Positions 7,899 through 17,108 of a DNA stretch of 64,000 nucleotides are shown one piece after another. Source of the stretch: Promethearchaeota archaeon. GTDB taxonomy: Archaea; Asgardarchaeota; Lokiarchaeia; Sigyniarchaeales; SOKP01. Positions within the stretch are counted from its first letter, which is position 1. The number at the start of each line of letters is the position of its first letter. A program made the position numbers and the translations under genes. Below the pieces are notes generated by a model, which worked only from the letters and a program-made list of their open reading frames with translations, did not search any database and was not told the origin of the DNA. The stretch covers positions 1 to 64,000 of the forward strand of contig JAHLWP010000014.1 of NCBI GenBank assembly GCA_019057865.1. The letters are read 5' to 3'.

Positions 7899-9452
7899 AT
7901 GGAAGGAAAAGATTTTGATAAAAATCGAGTTATTTCGAGTTATCCAATTATAGTCATTGGCGCTGGTCTAGGTGGATTGGGTGCTGCTTGCCAACTCGCC
8001 TACTTAGAGAAAAAAGTCTTATTACTCGAAAAACATAATGTTCCTGGAGGTTTTGCAACTTCATTTGTTAGGGGACGATTTGAATTTGAAGGAGCTCTAC
8101 ATGAATTAAGTGATCTTGGTACGGAAGCGAACCAAGGGAGTTTATACCGTTTTTTAGAAAGACTTGGAGTAATTCCTGATAAAATTCAATTTAAACAAGT
8201 CCCAGAATTTTATCGAAGTGTATTTCTAGATGGATACGATGTTACAATGCCTATTGGTGTAGAAGAATATACTAATATGCTGATTGAATTATTTCCTTCT
8301 GAAAAGAAAGGAATAGAAGAATTTATGGAAATGTGTAAGGCAGTGTTAGAAGGGATTAAATTTATTGTTCGTAAAAGGGGCAAATATTCCGCTGGAGAAG
8401 TTTTAAAGGAACATCCTTGGCTTGCTCGCGTATCAGGTCTTACATTAGCGGAAGTATTTGAAAAATTTTTTACCAATAAAAGGTTAATGGCCCTTATAGC
8501 ACAATTATGGGGTTATCTGGGGTTACCACCTCATAGAGTCAATGCCTATGCATTTTTAGCCATGTTAATAACATATCTAAAATTTGGGGCAGCATTTCCT
8601 ATGGGGAGGTCGCATGCTTTTACAAGTGCCATGGTAAAATCTTTTGAGGAATTAGGCGGAGAGGTAAGGTATAATGCTCTAGTAGATCGCATACTAGTAG
8701 AAAATGGTAGAGTATGTGGTGTAGAACTTCTTAATGGTGATATATATCTTTGTGATGCTGTTATATCAAATGTTAATCCCATCTGTACTACAATGAAAAT
8801 GCTTCCAGAAGAAGTTGTACCAGAAAGTTATAAAAAACAGATCTATGCTCCTGAAATAGGACCTTCAGGATTTTCAGTTTATATAGGACTTAACGCCTCA
8901 TATAAAGAATTAGGGCTTAATGCTCATGAAACCTTCATTAATGAAACTGATGATCTAAAAAAAGCCTATGAGTCATTTACTAAACTCGAACCTCCTAAGT
9001 ATATTGTTGCTGCTTGTTATAATCATATTTATGAAGATATAAGTCCTCCTGGTACTACACAGCTGGTTCTTACTACACTTCAAATGGGTAAACTATGGCA
9101 AGGGATTTCGCCTGATCAATATCATAATATTAAGGATTATATTGCTGATAAAATGGTTGAGATGGTTAATGATACTATCTGCCCTAATATTAGAGATTAT
9201 ATAGAGGTAGCAGAAACAGCAACTCCTCTCACCTATTACCGCTATTCAAAAAATATAGAAGGCGCTATATATGGCTACACGCAAGATATTTTAAACGGTC
9301 CAACATTAAGATTAAAAAGTAGAGGTTCCATTCCGGGTCTATATCAAGTAGGTGCTTGGACTAATATTGGAGGGGGATTTTCTTCATCAATTCTTAGTGG
9401 AAGAATTGCCGCAGGTATGTATTTAAAAGATATACGAGAGGGGAGGTGGTAA
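7899..9452 (+). CDS. FAD-dependent oxidoreductase, phytoene desaturase/CrtI-like
   Basis: A 517-residue flavoprotein. The N-terminal dinucleotide motif is VIGAGLGGLGAACQLA with a following LLEKHNVPGGFATSF, typical of the CrtI/phytoene desaturase and retinol saturase group. The C-terminal FAD-contact block GLYQVGAWTNIGGGFSSSIL is also typical. Relatives desaturate, saturate or isomerise polyenes, but many archaeal members are uncharacterised; the substrate cannot be read here. Its stop is immediately followed by a reductase gene whose ribosome binding site lies inside this gene's end. The two probably form a redox pair, with the reductase feeding electrons to or taking them from this FAD. Confidence 0.85.
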   Translation: MEGKDFDKNRVISSYPIIVIGAGLGGLGAACQLAYLEKKVLLLEKHNVPGGFATSFVRGRFEFEGALHELSDLGTEANQGSLYRFLERLGVIPDKIQFKQVPEFYRSVFLDGYDVTMPIGVEEYTNMLIELFPSEKKGIEEFMEMCKAVLEGIKFIVRKRGKYSAGEVLKEHPWLARVSGLTLAEVFEKFFTNKRLMALIAQLWGYLGLPPHRVNAYAFLAMLITYLKFGAAFPMGRSHAFTSAMVKSFEELGGEVRYNALVDRILVENGRVCGVELLNGDIYLCDAVISNVNPICTTMKMLPEEVVPESYKKQIYAPEIGPSGFSVYIGLNASYKELGLNAHETFINETDDLKKAYESFTKLEPPKYIVAACYNHIYEDISPPGTTQLVLTTLQMGKLWQGISPDQYHNIKDYIADKMVEMVNDTICPNIRDYIEVAETATPLTYYRYSKNIEGAIYGYTQDILNGPTLRLKSRGSIPGLYQVGAWTNIGGGFSSSILSGRIAAGMYLKDIREGRW

Positions 9453-9455
9453 TTG

Positions 9456-10655
9456 ATGGAAAAAGATATAATGGCAGACATAAAAAAATATCAAAAAGCA
9501 GAAAAGTTAAAGAAGTGGAGAGATGAAGTACAACCCATTCCTTGGTATTTTGATGGACTGGAAAATCTCTGTAATAGGATTCATCCTGAAAAACAAATAT
9601 TACAAGTATCAGATATACAACAGCTCTCTCATGATACAAAATTGTACCGATTTATATCAGCAAATCCGAATAAATTATTAGCTCCTTTCCGAGCAGGTCA
9701 ATACATTGGTTTAACCGTAGAAATTAATGGAGTGCGAACTTCTCGTGCTTTCTCACTTATTTCTTCTCCAAATCAACTTGCTTACTACGAGTTAGGAATA
9801 AAGAGAAAGGAAGGGGGTTTTGTTAGCCCTTATATCCTTGATAACATAAAGGTTGGTGATGTTTTAGAAGCTACAGAACCTATGGGAAATTTATATTATA
9901 ATAGGATTTTCCATGGAAAAGATTTAGTTTTTATTGCTGGTGGAAGTGGAATAACACCCTTTATTTCAATGTTAAGAAACATTTCTGAGCGTATGTTGCC
10001 TTTAAATGTCTGGTTAATATTTGGGTGTTTAACTGAGAAAGACATATTATTTAGAGAGGTGCTACAAGACATGCAGTCGCGACGTTCAAATATAAGAGTT
10101 AAATATATTCTTTCAGAACCCGGATCTGGATGGACTGGAGCCTGTGGATTTATCACAAAAGAGGAAATTTTAGATGAAATTGGATCAACTGATAAAAAAT
10201 ATTTCTACGTGGTTGGAAATAGGCCTATGTATTTCTTCATAGAAGAACAATTAAAAGCAATGGGTGTCCCTAGACATCGTATTATTTATGAAGCTTTTGG
10301 AGTTCCAGATGATATAACAGAAGTAATGGGATGGCCTGAAGAGATTGATACTTCAAAAAAAGTAATAATTACTGTTGAATTTATAAAACAAGGAAAGAAA
10401 CAAAAAGAAACTTTTGAAGCTCAATGCACTGAACCAATTTTAAACAGCCTTGAACGAGAAAAGGAATTAGGCTTAGAGATTAATAATAGTTGTCGCTCAG
10501 GTGCCTGTGCTCTGTGTAGAACAAAATTTGTTTCTGGTAAAGTATTCGTACCTCCTGAAGTAATAATACGAGAAATAGATCAAGAATTTGGGTTCATTCA
10601 TCCATGTGTATCTTACCCTCTAACGGATATCCATTTAGATTTAACTCAAACTTGA
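9456..10655 (+). CDS. Ferredoxin-NAD(P)H reductase-type flavoprotein with C-terminal [2Fe-2S] domain
   Basis: The ATG at 9456 follows a strong site GGGAGGTGG (9441-9449); the TTG at 9453 is an alternative. 399 residues: FAD-binding barrel (RAFSLISSPNQ, about 103-113), NAD(P)-binding domain (IAGGSGITPFISML, about 155-170) and a plant-type ferredoxin domain with CRSGACALC plus a distal HPC, the four cysteines of a [2Fe-2S] cluster. This is the order found in the reductases of oxygenase and hydroxylase systems and in NADH oxidoreductase Hcr. No oxygenase is nearby. The gene is translationally linked to the CrtI-like flavoprotein, which makes that the probable partner. Confidence 0.88.
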   Translation: MEKDIMADIKKYQKAEKLKKWRDEVQPIPWYFDGLENLCNRIHPEKQILQVSDIQQLSHDTKLYRFISANPNKLLAPFRAGQYIGLTVEINGVRTSRAFSLISSPNQLAYYELGIKRKEGGFVSPYILDNIKVGDVLEATEPMGNLYYNRIFHGKDLVFIAGGSGITPFISMLRNISERMLPLNVWLIFGCLTEKDILFREVLQDMQSRRSNIRVKYILSEPGSGWTGACGFITKEEILDEIGSTDKKYFYVVGNRPMYFFIEEQLKAMGVPRHRIIYEAFGVPDDITEVMGWPEEIDTSKKVIITVEFIKQGKKQKETFEAQCTEPILNSLEREKELGLEINNSCRSGACALCRTKFVSGKVFVPPEVIIREIDQEFGFIHPCVSYPLTDIHLDLTQT

Positions 10656-10978
10656 AAAATTATTGAACTACAATCCTATCTTTTAATTTATTTTAAATTT
10701 TTAATAATATATTTCATTTATTTTAAAACAATAATTTATAAAATTGGAAATTAAATAATTTATCTGTAAAAAAACCAGAACTTGGAAAGTTAATTAGCTA
10801 CTTTTTATACTTAGTGGCAATTACTGGAATCAGTTTTTCGAAATTATCTGAAAAAAGTGATCAACCTGTTGAGCAAACGATTTCCTTCTAAAATTTTCTT
10901 TATAGAAAAAATAATAAATTAAAAGATTTTTATTTCCACTTATGTTTATTATTTAACGAGCTAAGCGAACATAACAAT
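10656..10978. other. Intergenic with a possible small gene remnant
   Basis: Mostly AT-rich. On the plus strand from about 10742 to a TAA at 10889-10891 one frame reads GKLISYFLYLVAITGISFSK and SEKSDQPVEQTISF, which looks protein-like but has no start codon or ribosome binding site. I treat it as a possible remnant only. Confidence 0.25.
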
Positions 10979-11686
10979 TTGTTTGAAAAAACAATTTTTA
11001 TAAAATCTTCTTACTTAAATATTAATATACTATATAGGCGATTAATTATATCAAATCTAAAGAAATATATTTATCTTTTAAATCTGTTTGGAGGAATACT
11101 TTTTATTATAGCATTCTTTACTCCAGCAATGTATGTAGATATGGATTACTGTACTTTTTACTATTGGTATTGGGGCTTAACGTATTGCAACCCTGATTTT
11201 GTTTTTAATAAAATTACTCCAGATCTAGTCATCTCTGGAACAACTATGGGAATTATTATTTTAGTAAGTGGATGTAATTTAATTATTTCAGTAAATAAAA
11301 TTAGAACAGAGAAAAAAAGTATTAAAACTGAGAATAAAAAACTAATTACTTTTTCAATTTTACCAATTTTAATAGGTTTTTTTTGGATCTTGGGTATTGA
11401 TACTATCTGGAGACATTATTTCATAAATCCTGACTATAATGTATGGGATTTTTATTCCTTTGGATTTGGATTAATTGGCGTTTTTATTGGTGGAGGAATT
11501 TCTCTATTAGGAACAATCCTAGGTTTCATCATTTTTAAAAATTATACTTATACCTATAAAAGACCCGCATTACCAAAAAAAGAGGTAAAGCAATTAAATA
11601 TGACTAAATCATATTGTCCTCATTGTCCATTGGCTCTTAAATTAGGGTTAAAAGAATGTCCTGAATGCGGTAAAAGCTTCAAATAA
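10979..11686 (+). CDS. Four-helix membrane protein with C-terminal zinc ribbon
   Basis: A 235-residue protein with about four predicted membrane segments: LLNLFGGILFIIAFFTPAMY, LVISGTTMGIIILVSG, ITFSILPILIGFFWILGI and LIGVFIGGGISLLGTILGF. The C-terminal tail carries YCPHCPLALKLGLKECPECG, a four-cysteine zinc ribbon that would face the cytoplasm. The start is uncertain: the frame begins at TTG 10979 with no clear ribosome binding site, and no ATG precedes the first helix. Zinc-ribbon membrane proteins of this plan are common in archaea, mostly without known function. The extracytoplasmic loop is rich in Trp and Tyr with two cysteines (DYCTFYYWYWGLTYC) that could form a disulfide. Confidence 0.65.
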   Translation: MFEKTIFIKSSYLNINILYRRLIISNLKKYIYLLNLFGGILFIIAFFTPAMYVDMDYCTFYYWYWGLTYCNPDFVFNKITPDLVISGTTMGIIILVSGCNLIISVNKIRTEKKSIKTENKKLITFSILPILIGFFWILGIDTIWRHYFINPDYNVWDFYSFGFGLIGVFIGGGISLLGTILGFIIFKNYTYTYKRPALPKKEVKQLNMTKSYCPHCPLALKLGLKECPECGKSFK

Positions 11687-11806
11687 AAAAAAATTATTAA
11701 ATTAATAATAAAACTGTTTTGATATTCAATTAGATTTAAAATACATTTAATTCTCTATCTTTTTTATTAAAAATTCTAAAATAAAAGAACATAAATTAAA
11801 AAATTT

Positions 11807-12631
11807 TTACTTCCATTTCCATTTTGGTTTGGTTTTAGTTAAACGAGCAAGAGCGGCAGAAACAGCGTCTTTAGTTTGAAGCAATTGGGAACTTACTAAT
11901 GTTTCAAGTTCCAATCCAAAAGCAGTATCTTTACCATAACAATCATCAATCAATTTTTTTGCAAGTCCAACCGCTAAAGGACCACTCGTCATAAGTTCGT
12001 TAGTATACATTTTAATTATAGAATCCAGCTCATCATGGGTTTTAGCAACACGATTTACCACCCCCAATCTATAAGCCTCATTTCCATCAAATCTACGTCC
12101 AGTTAAAATGATATCTTTGGTATTTTGGATACCCACAAGCCTTGTTAACCTAATTGTGCCACCTACGTCTGGGTTCATAGAAATCTTAGATTCCAACATA
12201 TGGAATTCAGCTGATTCTGTGCAGAATCGAAAGTCGCATGCTAAAGCGAGTTCAAAAGCCATTCCATAGCAATATCCATTTATTTTAGCTATTACTGGTT
12301 TTTCCATTTTTTCTATTTTCGTGAAAATTGGATGGATCCAAGTATTTGCAAAATATCTGAAATTCCGTGGAATTCGTAAATCAGGGATAACACCTTCGGG
12401 ATCTTTCTCTTGGCCAGTAAGAAAGTTTAAATCTATTCCTGAACTAAAAAATTCGTCTCCTCCCGTAATAATAACAACTCTTGTATTAGTTCGTTCCACT
12501 TTATCAATAGCTTTTACAAGCCCAACCATTAAATCATAATTCATCGCATTTTTTTTATCAAGGCGATTCATTTTTATTGTGGTTATGGTTTTATCTTCGT
12601 TTTCCTCTATTAAAATAATGTTTTCACTCAT
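11807..12631 (-). CDS. Enoyl-CoA hydratase/isomerase family protein, hydratase-like
   Basis: 274 residues, standard crotonase length. The oxyanion-hole loop is KINGYCYGMAFELALACDFRF, followed by FHMLESKISMNPDVGGTIRL. Unlike the crotonase at 6970, both catalytic glutamate positions are filled (FELALA and LESKIS), so it can be a true trans-2-enoyl-CoA hydratase. The AYRLGVVNRV segment and C-terminal helices are normal. Clear ATG start (MSENIILIEENEDK). It diverges from the dienoyl-CoA-reductase-like gene at 12867 across a 235-bp AT-rich gap, so the two are probably expressed together in acyl-CoA breakdown. Confidence 0.87.
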   Translation of the reverse strand: MSENIILIEENEDKTITTIKMNRLDKKNAMNYDLMVGLVKAIDKVERTNTRVVIITGGDEFFSSGIDLNFLTGQEKDPEGVIPDLRIPRNFRYFANTWIHPIFTKIEKMEKPVIAKINGYCYGMAFELALACDFRFCTESAEFHMLESKISMNPDVGGTIRLTRLVGIQNTKDIILTGRRFDGNEAYRLGVVNRVAKTHDELDSIIKMYTNELMTSGPLAVGLAKKLIDDCYGKDTAFGLELETLVSSQLLQTKDAVSAALARLTKTKPKWKWK

Positions 12632-12866
12632 TTTTCATCATTATTTAAATTTAACTTTTGAATATTATAATTTTATTTTGATAAAAAAATTATTTCTTTT
12701 CCAATTTTAATAGAAAATTGATTATAAAAATAGCTTAATCCATTGATTAGCTGTCCTCTTTACTAAAACGTATAAAAAATAGCAACCTTTTATTTTAATC
12801 TAATTAAATTTTAATAAATTACAGTGTTATTCTTTTTAAATAATAATATAATATTGAGGATTAAAA

Positions 12867-14882
12867 TTGAAGTTCTTTAAACTGTTTACTCCTTTTAAGA
12901 TAAGAAATTTGGATGTGTCGAACCGTATTATAATGCCTGCTTTAAATCTTAATCTGGCTAGTGATGGTTTTATTACGAAGAAATTAATCGATTTTTATGT
13001 TGAAAGGGCTAAGGGTGGTGCAGGTATGTTAATAGTTGGAGGATGTTATGTATCTATTTATGGAAAAGGTTTACCGATGATGATCGCTGTTGACGATGAT
13101 AAATATATTCCAAAATTAACAGAATTTACAGAGGCTATACATAAAGCTCGTGATGATGTAAAAGTTTGTTGTCAATTGTACCATGGTGGGGCTTATTCTA
13201 TGCCTCAAATAATTGGTAGAACTCCGATCGCTCCTTCTGCTCTATTTAGCAACTTCAGTAAGACCACTCCTCGAGAAATGACTCTTGAAGATATCAAGAG
13301 AGAGCAACAAGCATTTGCGGATGCTGCTGTACGTGCTAAAAAGGCAGGGTTCGATGCCACTGAAATTTGCGCTAATGCTGGATATTTATTTACTCAATTT
13401 ACATCTCCAAAAACAAATAAACGAACTGATAAATATGGGGGTAGTCTTGAAAATCGTCTAAGATTTCCAGTTGAAACACTTGAATTAATAAGATCAAGTG
13501 TAGGTAATGATTTTGTTATAGGTTATCGTATTTCAGGGGATGATTTTGTTCCAGAAAGTAATACTTATAAGGAAAAAGCCATCATAGCTGAAAAATTAAG
13601 TAATTATTTAGATTACTTTAATGTTACTGGAGGTTGGCATGAGACAAAAACGCCACAAACAACTATGGATGTTCCAGAGGGATGTTATTCTTATTTAGCA
13701 GAAAATGTCAGAAATAATGTATCAATTCCTGTTTTTTCATCCAATCGTATTAATGATCCAGTTTTAGCAGAACAAATTTTAATGGCTGGAAAAGCTGATG
13801 CTATTTGTATGGGGAGACCATTAGTGGCGGATCCTTATTTGCCTATTAAAGCGAGGAAAGGTGAAATACGAGACATTATGAACTGTGTTGGTTGCAATCA
13901 AGGATGTTTTGACGCAATTTTTAAATTGAAACCAATTTCTTGTTTAAGAAATGCTAGAGCTGCAAATGAAGCTAAAACTGAATTAAAACCCATTAAGCAG
14001 AAAAAGAAAATAATGGTGATTGGGTCTGGACCTGGAGGATTGGAAGCTGCGAGAGTTGCTCGAATAAGGGGTCATGAAGTTCATTTATTTGAAAATGACG
14101 ATATAATTGGCGGATTAATAAATCTAATTTGGAGAGCACCTGGAAGAAATGAATTTAAAAGAATCATTGAAAACTATTCATACTGGATTCAAAAACATGG
14201 AATTCATTTACATTTAGATAAAGAAGTAACTCTTGATGTTGTGAAAGAATTTAATCCAGATATTGTTATTGTAGCAACCGGATCAATTCCCTTAAAACCT
14301 CCGATTAAAGGTATAGAACGTAATAATGTATATTTTGCTAATGATGTTTTTAGTGGAGATGCACCAATCGGAAAAAATAATGTTATAATTGGAGGAGGAG
14401 CTACTGGTGTTGAGTTGGCAATGTATATAGCAAAGTTTGGTTCATTAAGTCTTGAAGCTTTCGAATTTCTAACTCTTTATAATGCTTTAGAACCCGAAGT
14501 TGCATTAAAAATGCTTCATGAGGGAAGAAATAAGGTAACGGTACTAGAACAATTACCTAAACTAGGATCAGCTCTAGGAAAGACAACTAAATGGGTTCTC
14601 CTTGATAAATGTGACGCTTTAGATGTAAAATTTCTTACAAGTGTAAGTGTAACTGAAATAGGAGATAATTATGTTAGTTACACCGATGCAGCAGGAAAAG
14701 ATCAAGTTATAAATGATGTAGATATGGTATATTACGCTACAGGCGTTACTCCAAACAATAGTCTTTTCAAAGAAATAAACAATCTAGGAAATATAGATGT
14801 GCATAAAATCGGTGATGCGAAAAAACCTCAAACTGTCTTAGAAGCCATAGAAACTGCCTATAAAGTGGCTAATAGGATATAA
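12867..14882 (+). CDS. Old-yellow-enzyme/2,4-dienoyl-CoA reductase-like Fe-S flavoenzyme
   Basis: 671 residues with the three-part layout of FadH-type 2,4-dienoyl-CoA reductase. An FMN TIM barrel (about 1-335) is followed by a [4Fe-4S] site CVGCNQGC plus ISC (about 338-358) and an FAD/NAD(P) half with VIGSGPGGLEAA (about 383) and a second dinucleotide motif GGGATGVELA (about 510). FadH-like RTDKYGGSLENR is present, and the OYE histidine pair is absent (CANAGYL), as in FadH (GSEGYL). It starts at TTG 12867 with GAGG about seven bases upstream. It would reduce dienoyl-CoA from unsaturated chains; NADH:flavin oxidoreductase or trimethylamine dehydrogenase-like roles cannot be excluded. Confidence 0.85.
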   Translation: MKFFKLFTPFKIRNLDVSNRIIMPALNLNLASDGFITKKLIDFYVERAKGGAGMLIVGGCYVSIYGKGLPMMIAVDDDKYIPKLTEFTEAIHKARDDVKVCCQLYHGGAYSMPQIIGRTPIAPSALFSNFSKTTPREMTLEDIKREQQAFADAAVRAKKAGFDATEICANAGYLFTQFTSPKTNKRTDKYGGSLENRLRFPVETLELIRSSVGNDFVIGYRISGDDFVPESNTYKEKAIIAEKLSNYLDYFNVTGGWHETKTPQTTMDVPEGCYSYLAENVRNNVSIPVFSSNRINDPVLAEQILMAGKADAICMGRPLVADPYLPIKARKGEIRDIMNCVGCNQGCFDAIFKLKPISCLRNARAANEAKTELKPIKQKKKIMVIGSGPGGLEAARVARIRGHEVHLFENDDIIGGLINLIWRAPGRNEFKRIIENYSYWIQKHGIHLHLDKEVTLDVVKEFNPDIVIVATGSIPLKPPIKGIERNNVYFANDVFSGDAPIGKNNVIIGGGATGVELAMYIAKFGSLSLEAFEFLTLYNALEPEVALKMLHEGRNKVTVLEQLPKLGSALGKTTKWVLLDKCDALDVKFLTSVSVTEIGDNYVSYTDAAGKDQVINDVDMVYYATGVTPNNSLFKEINNLGNIDVHKIGDAKKPQTVLEAIETAYKVANRI

Positions 14883-14912
14883 TTTTTTTAAATTTTTATT
14901 TTTCTTAAATTT

Positions 14913-16049
14913 TCAAGATAAACTCGTTTTTAATTTCTTAGGCGGTATAAATACATGCCTAGGGCCAATTCGTTCTAGATGCATAGCTTCCTCTGGACAG
15001 TGGTGAGCACAAACTCCACATCCTATACATAGTTCATCGTTCACAATAGCTATTGTATCATCTAAATCGATAGTTTCCATTGGACATTTCTCAACGCACG
15101 TTCCACAACCTATGCATACTTCCTCATCAACTTTCGCAAGGTAAGAGCTAATAGTATGTAAAGGCATTACTCCTCGATAATACATTTGAAGCATCCCACA
15201 GCAGCAAGAACAACAATTACATATTGCTTCAATACCTATATTTGGGTCTGAGTGAACATGGAACACTTTATGAACTAACCCGTGATCTTCTGCTTCTCTA
15301 AAAATTCTCAAAGCTTCTTCTTTTGAAACTCGGTTTCCAAACTCTTGTTCTATAGCAAATTTGGCACTCTTGTCAAAAAGAAAACAATTCTTTATAGGAG
15401 CCTTAATTTTACAAGGATCATTAATAAGTTCATTTTTATGACGACAATAGCAATTTGCTAAAGCAATATCGTCATAATCTTCTATATATTTTTTTATATC
15501 CTCATATGGCAGAGTGGATTCAGTTCCTACTTCTACCTCTTTCTCAACAGGAACAGTTCTGTCCGTTGCTGGAGTATCTTTAAACATATTCAGGATGCTT
15601 TCATAATTTTTCTGAGCTCCAATGCTCATTTCTTGAAATAAATTCTCAAATAATCTTGCTACTTTTTTATCTTTTTCAGTTTTAGTTCCACGTAGAAATT
15701 GATATTCAAAAATTCCTGGGTATATCGGCATCAAGCGATATACCATAACTCCAGCACTATTACTCATTGCGCCAATGATAATTCCTGTAAACATCAATTC
15801 ATCCAACATTTTCATAATTGAATTTTCATCCAGCTCTGACCTTTTTTTAATTTCCTCAAGTGTTAAAGATGGTTTTTTAAAATTTAAAAGGAATCTTGCT
15901 TGTTCTTCATTCATTAAGTTCTTTAATAAATCTATTAAAGTGTCACTGATTGGAAAAGGAAATCTCCCAGCTTTTACAATAGTTCTTGCTACTTTATACC
16001 AAAATTTGTCAGTCAATTTTATCTTTACCCTAATTAAAGATAATCTCAT
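14913..16049 (-). CDS. Iron-sulfur protein with two C-terminal [4Fe-4S] ferredoxin motifs
   Basis: A 378-residue protein. The C-terminus has two classic clusters, CIGCGTCVEKCP (about 318-329) and CIGCGVCAHHCP (about 348-359). The middle contains more cysteines (NCYCRHKNELINDPC and a later CNCCSCCC run around 282-288) that may bind a further cluster. The N-terminal ~120 residues look like a helical, winged-helix-type domain (LEEIKKRSELDENSIMKML). Proteins of this type (COG1145-like) are frequent in syntrophic and sulfate-reducing anaerobes as electron-transfer partners of acyl-CoA enzymes. It faces the dienoyl-CoA reductase tail-to-tail. The start MRLSLIRVK is chosen as the only upstream ATG. 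Confidence 0.75.
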   Translation of the reverse strand: MRLSLIRVKIKLTDKFWYKVARTIVKAGRFPFPISDTLIDLLKNLMNEEQARFLLNFKKPSLTLEEIKKRSELDENSIMKMLDELMFTGIIIGAMSNSAGVMVYRLMPIYPGIFEYQFLRGTKTEKDKKVARLFENLFQEMSIGAQKNYESILNMFKDTPATDRTVPVEKEVEVGTESTLPYEDIKKYIEDYDDIALANCYCRHKNELINDPCKIKAPIKNCFLFDKSAKFAIEQEFGNRVSKEEALRIFREAEDHGLVHKVFHVHSDPNIGIEAICNCCSCCCGMLQMYYRGVMPLHTISSYLAKVDEEVCIGCGTCVEKCPMETIDLDDTIAIVNDELCIGCGVCAHHCPEEAMHLERIGPRHVFIPPKKLKTSLS

Positions 16050-16240
16050 TTAATTGTTTGATAGATTAAAAATTCCATAACTTAATTATATTTCGAGAAT
16101 AATTGATGACAAAAATGTGTCCTTTATGGTGATGTTAAGACAAGATAATCCATGAAATCTTCTACCCCCTCTGATTTTTATATTAGAAAAAAATAAGAAT
16201 CTATTAAATCATATAATTTTTTATTTGAGGGAAAAGAATT

Positions 16241-16414
16241 ATGATGAGAGAAGTAGAAGAAAGAATAAGCAAATTAGAACTTTCAATAGAAATTTTAAAA
16301 GATCATCTAAAAAAATATGGTCATCGAATTGAACCTAAAGCTTATGATTATATTAAAAATCAGATTGAATCATATAAGCTGGAACTTCAAATTCGGAGAG
16401 ATTATCCTATTTAA
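16241..16414 (+). CDS. Small 57-residue helical protein
   Basis: ATG ATG at 16241 follows GAGG about eight bases upstream and opens 57 codons to TAA 16412-16414. The product starts MMREVEERISKLELSIEIL and continues with a second helix (KAYDYIKNQIESYKLELQIR). It is fully helical and probably a coiled-coil hairpin. It lies tail-to-tail with the DUF134 regulator. No family recognised; the good ribosome site and codon use support a real gene. Confidence 0.6.
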   Translation: MMREVEERISKLELSIEILKDHLKKYGHRIEPKAYDYIKNQIESYKLELQIRRDYPI

Positions 16415-16425
16415 TACTCCTCAAT

Positions 16426-16854
16426 TTATAATGGTTCTCTTACTAAATAATAAATTTTATTAGATTCGCACTTTGGGCAATTGACTTTCTTATCTTTCGA
16501 AGCATTTTCATCTTCCCATTCTTTGTCGCAATTCAGACATCCATAACCGATAAATCCCTGTTTATAATCGATATTACCTCCATAAACTCTTATTTCTTTT
16601 CCTTCCATGAGTGCTTGAGTTGCTTTTTGATGGGCATTTTCTAAAATTCTAGAAAAAGTAGGCTGAGAAACTCCCATTTTTTCAGCTGCATCTTTTTGAT
16701 TTAGATTGATATAATGTTTTAAGCGCATTGCCTCAAATTCAGCAACAGTTAAAATGACAAATTGCTCTGTAGTTGAGCTTGATTCACTAACTCCAGTGAA
16801 ATAAATGTTATCTGGAGTCCTCTTGACGAATCTCATGCGCTTACGGCGTCCCAT
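16426..16854 (-). CDS. DUF134/UPF0251 helix-turn-helix protein with zinc ribbon
   Basis: 142 residues. The first ~95 match the DUF134 (UPF0251) family: MGRRKRMRFVKRTPDNIYF, VAEFEAMRLKHYINLNQKDA and the sigma-like helix-turn-helix AAEKMGVSQPTFSRILENAH. The C-terminal part carries CLNC and CPKC, a zinc ribbon not present in the shortest members. Such proteins are predicted DNA-binding regulators in archaea and anaerobic bacteria, often beside redox or metal genes. Targets are unknown. It is followed tail-to-tail by the small coiled-coil gene and separated by 254 bp from the divergent MFS gene. Confidence 0.85.
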   Translation of the reverse strand: MGRRKRMRFVKRTPDNIYFTGVSESSSTTEQFVILTVAEFEAMRLKHYINLNQKDAAEKMGVSQPTFSRILENAHQKATQALMEGKEIRVYGGNIDYKQGFIGYGCLNCDKEWEDENASKDKKVNCPKCESNKIYYLVREPL

Positions 16855-17108
16855 CTCTAATCAGAAGGCTCTTTTGTACAATAATTAATAATTATTTAGA
16901 TCCATTTTCAGAATTATAATAATATATATTCAAAATAATAATTTTAATTATAAGGTTTTAGGTTATTAATTTTCAATTATTTATCTCAAGATGGATATAT
17001 TATTGTAAAGACAAGTTGTATTAATTTTATAAATGTCTAAATATAAAAATTATATTAACTTTTAAGATACAAATTTAAAATATTATTAAACAACAACATT
17101 GATTAACC

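Noticed and set aside
16100..16180. Possible C/D-box small RNA (TGATGA, a second TGATGT and CTGA)
   Set aside because: The D' box is missing and spacing is wrong, so chance matches in AT-rich DNA are as likely.
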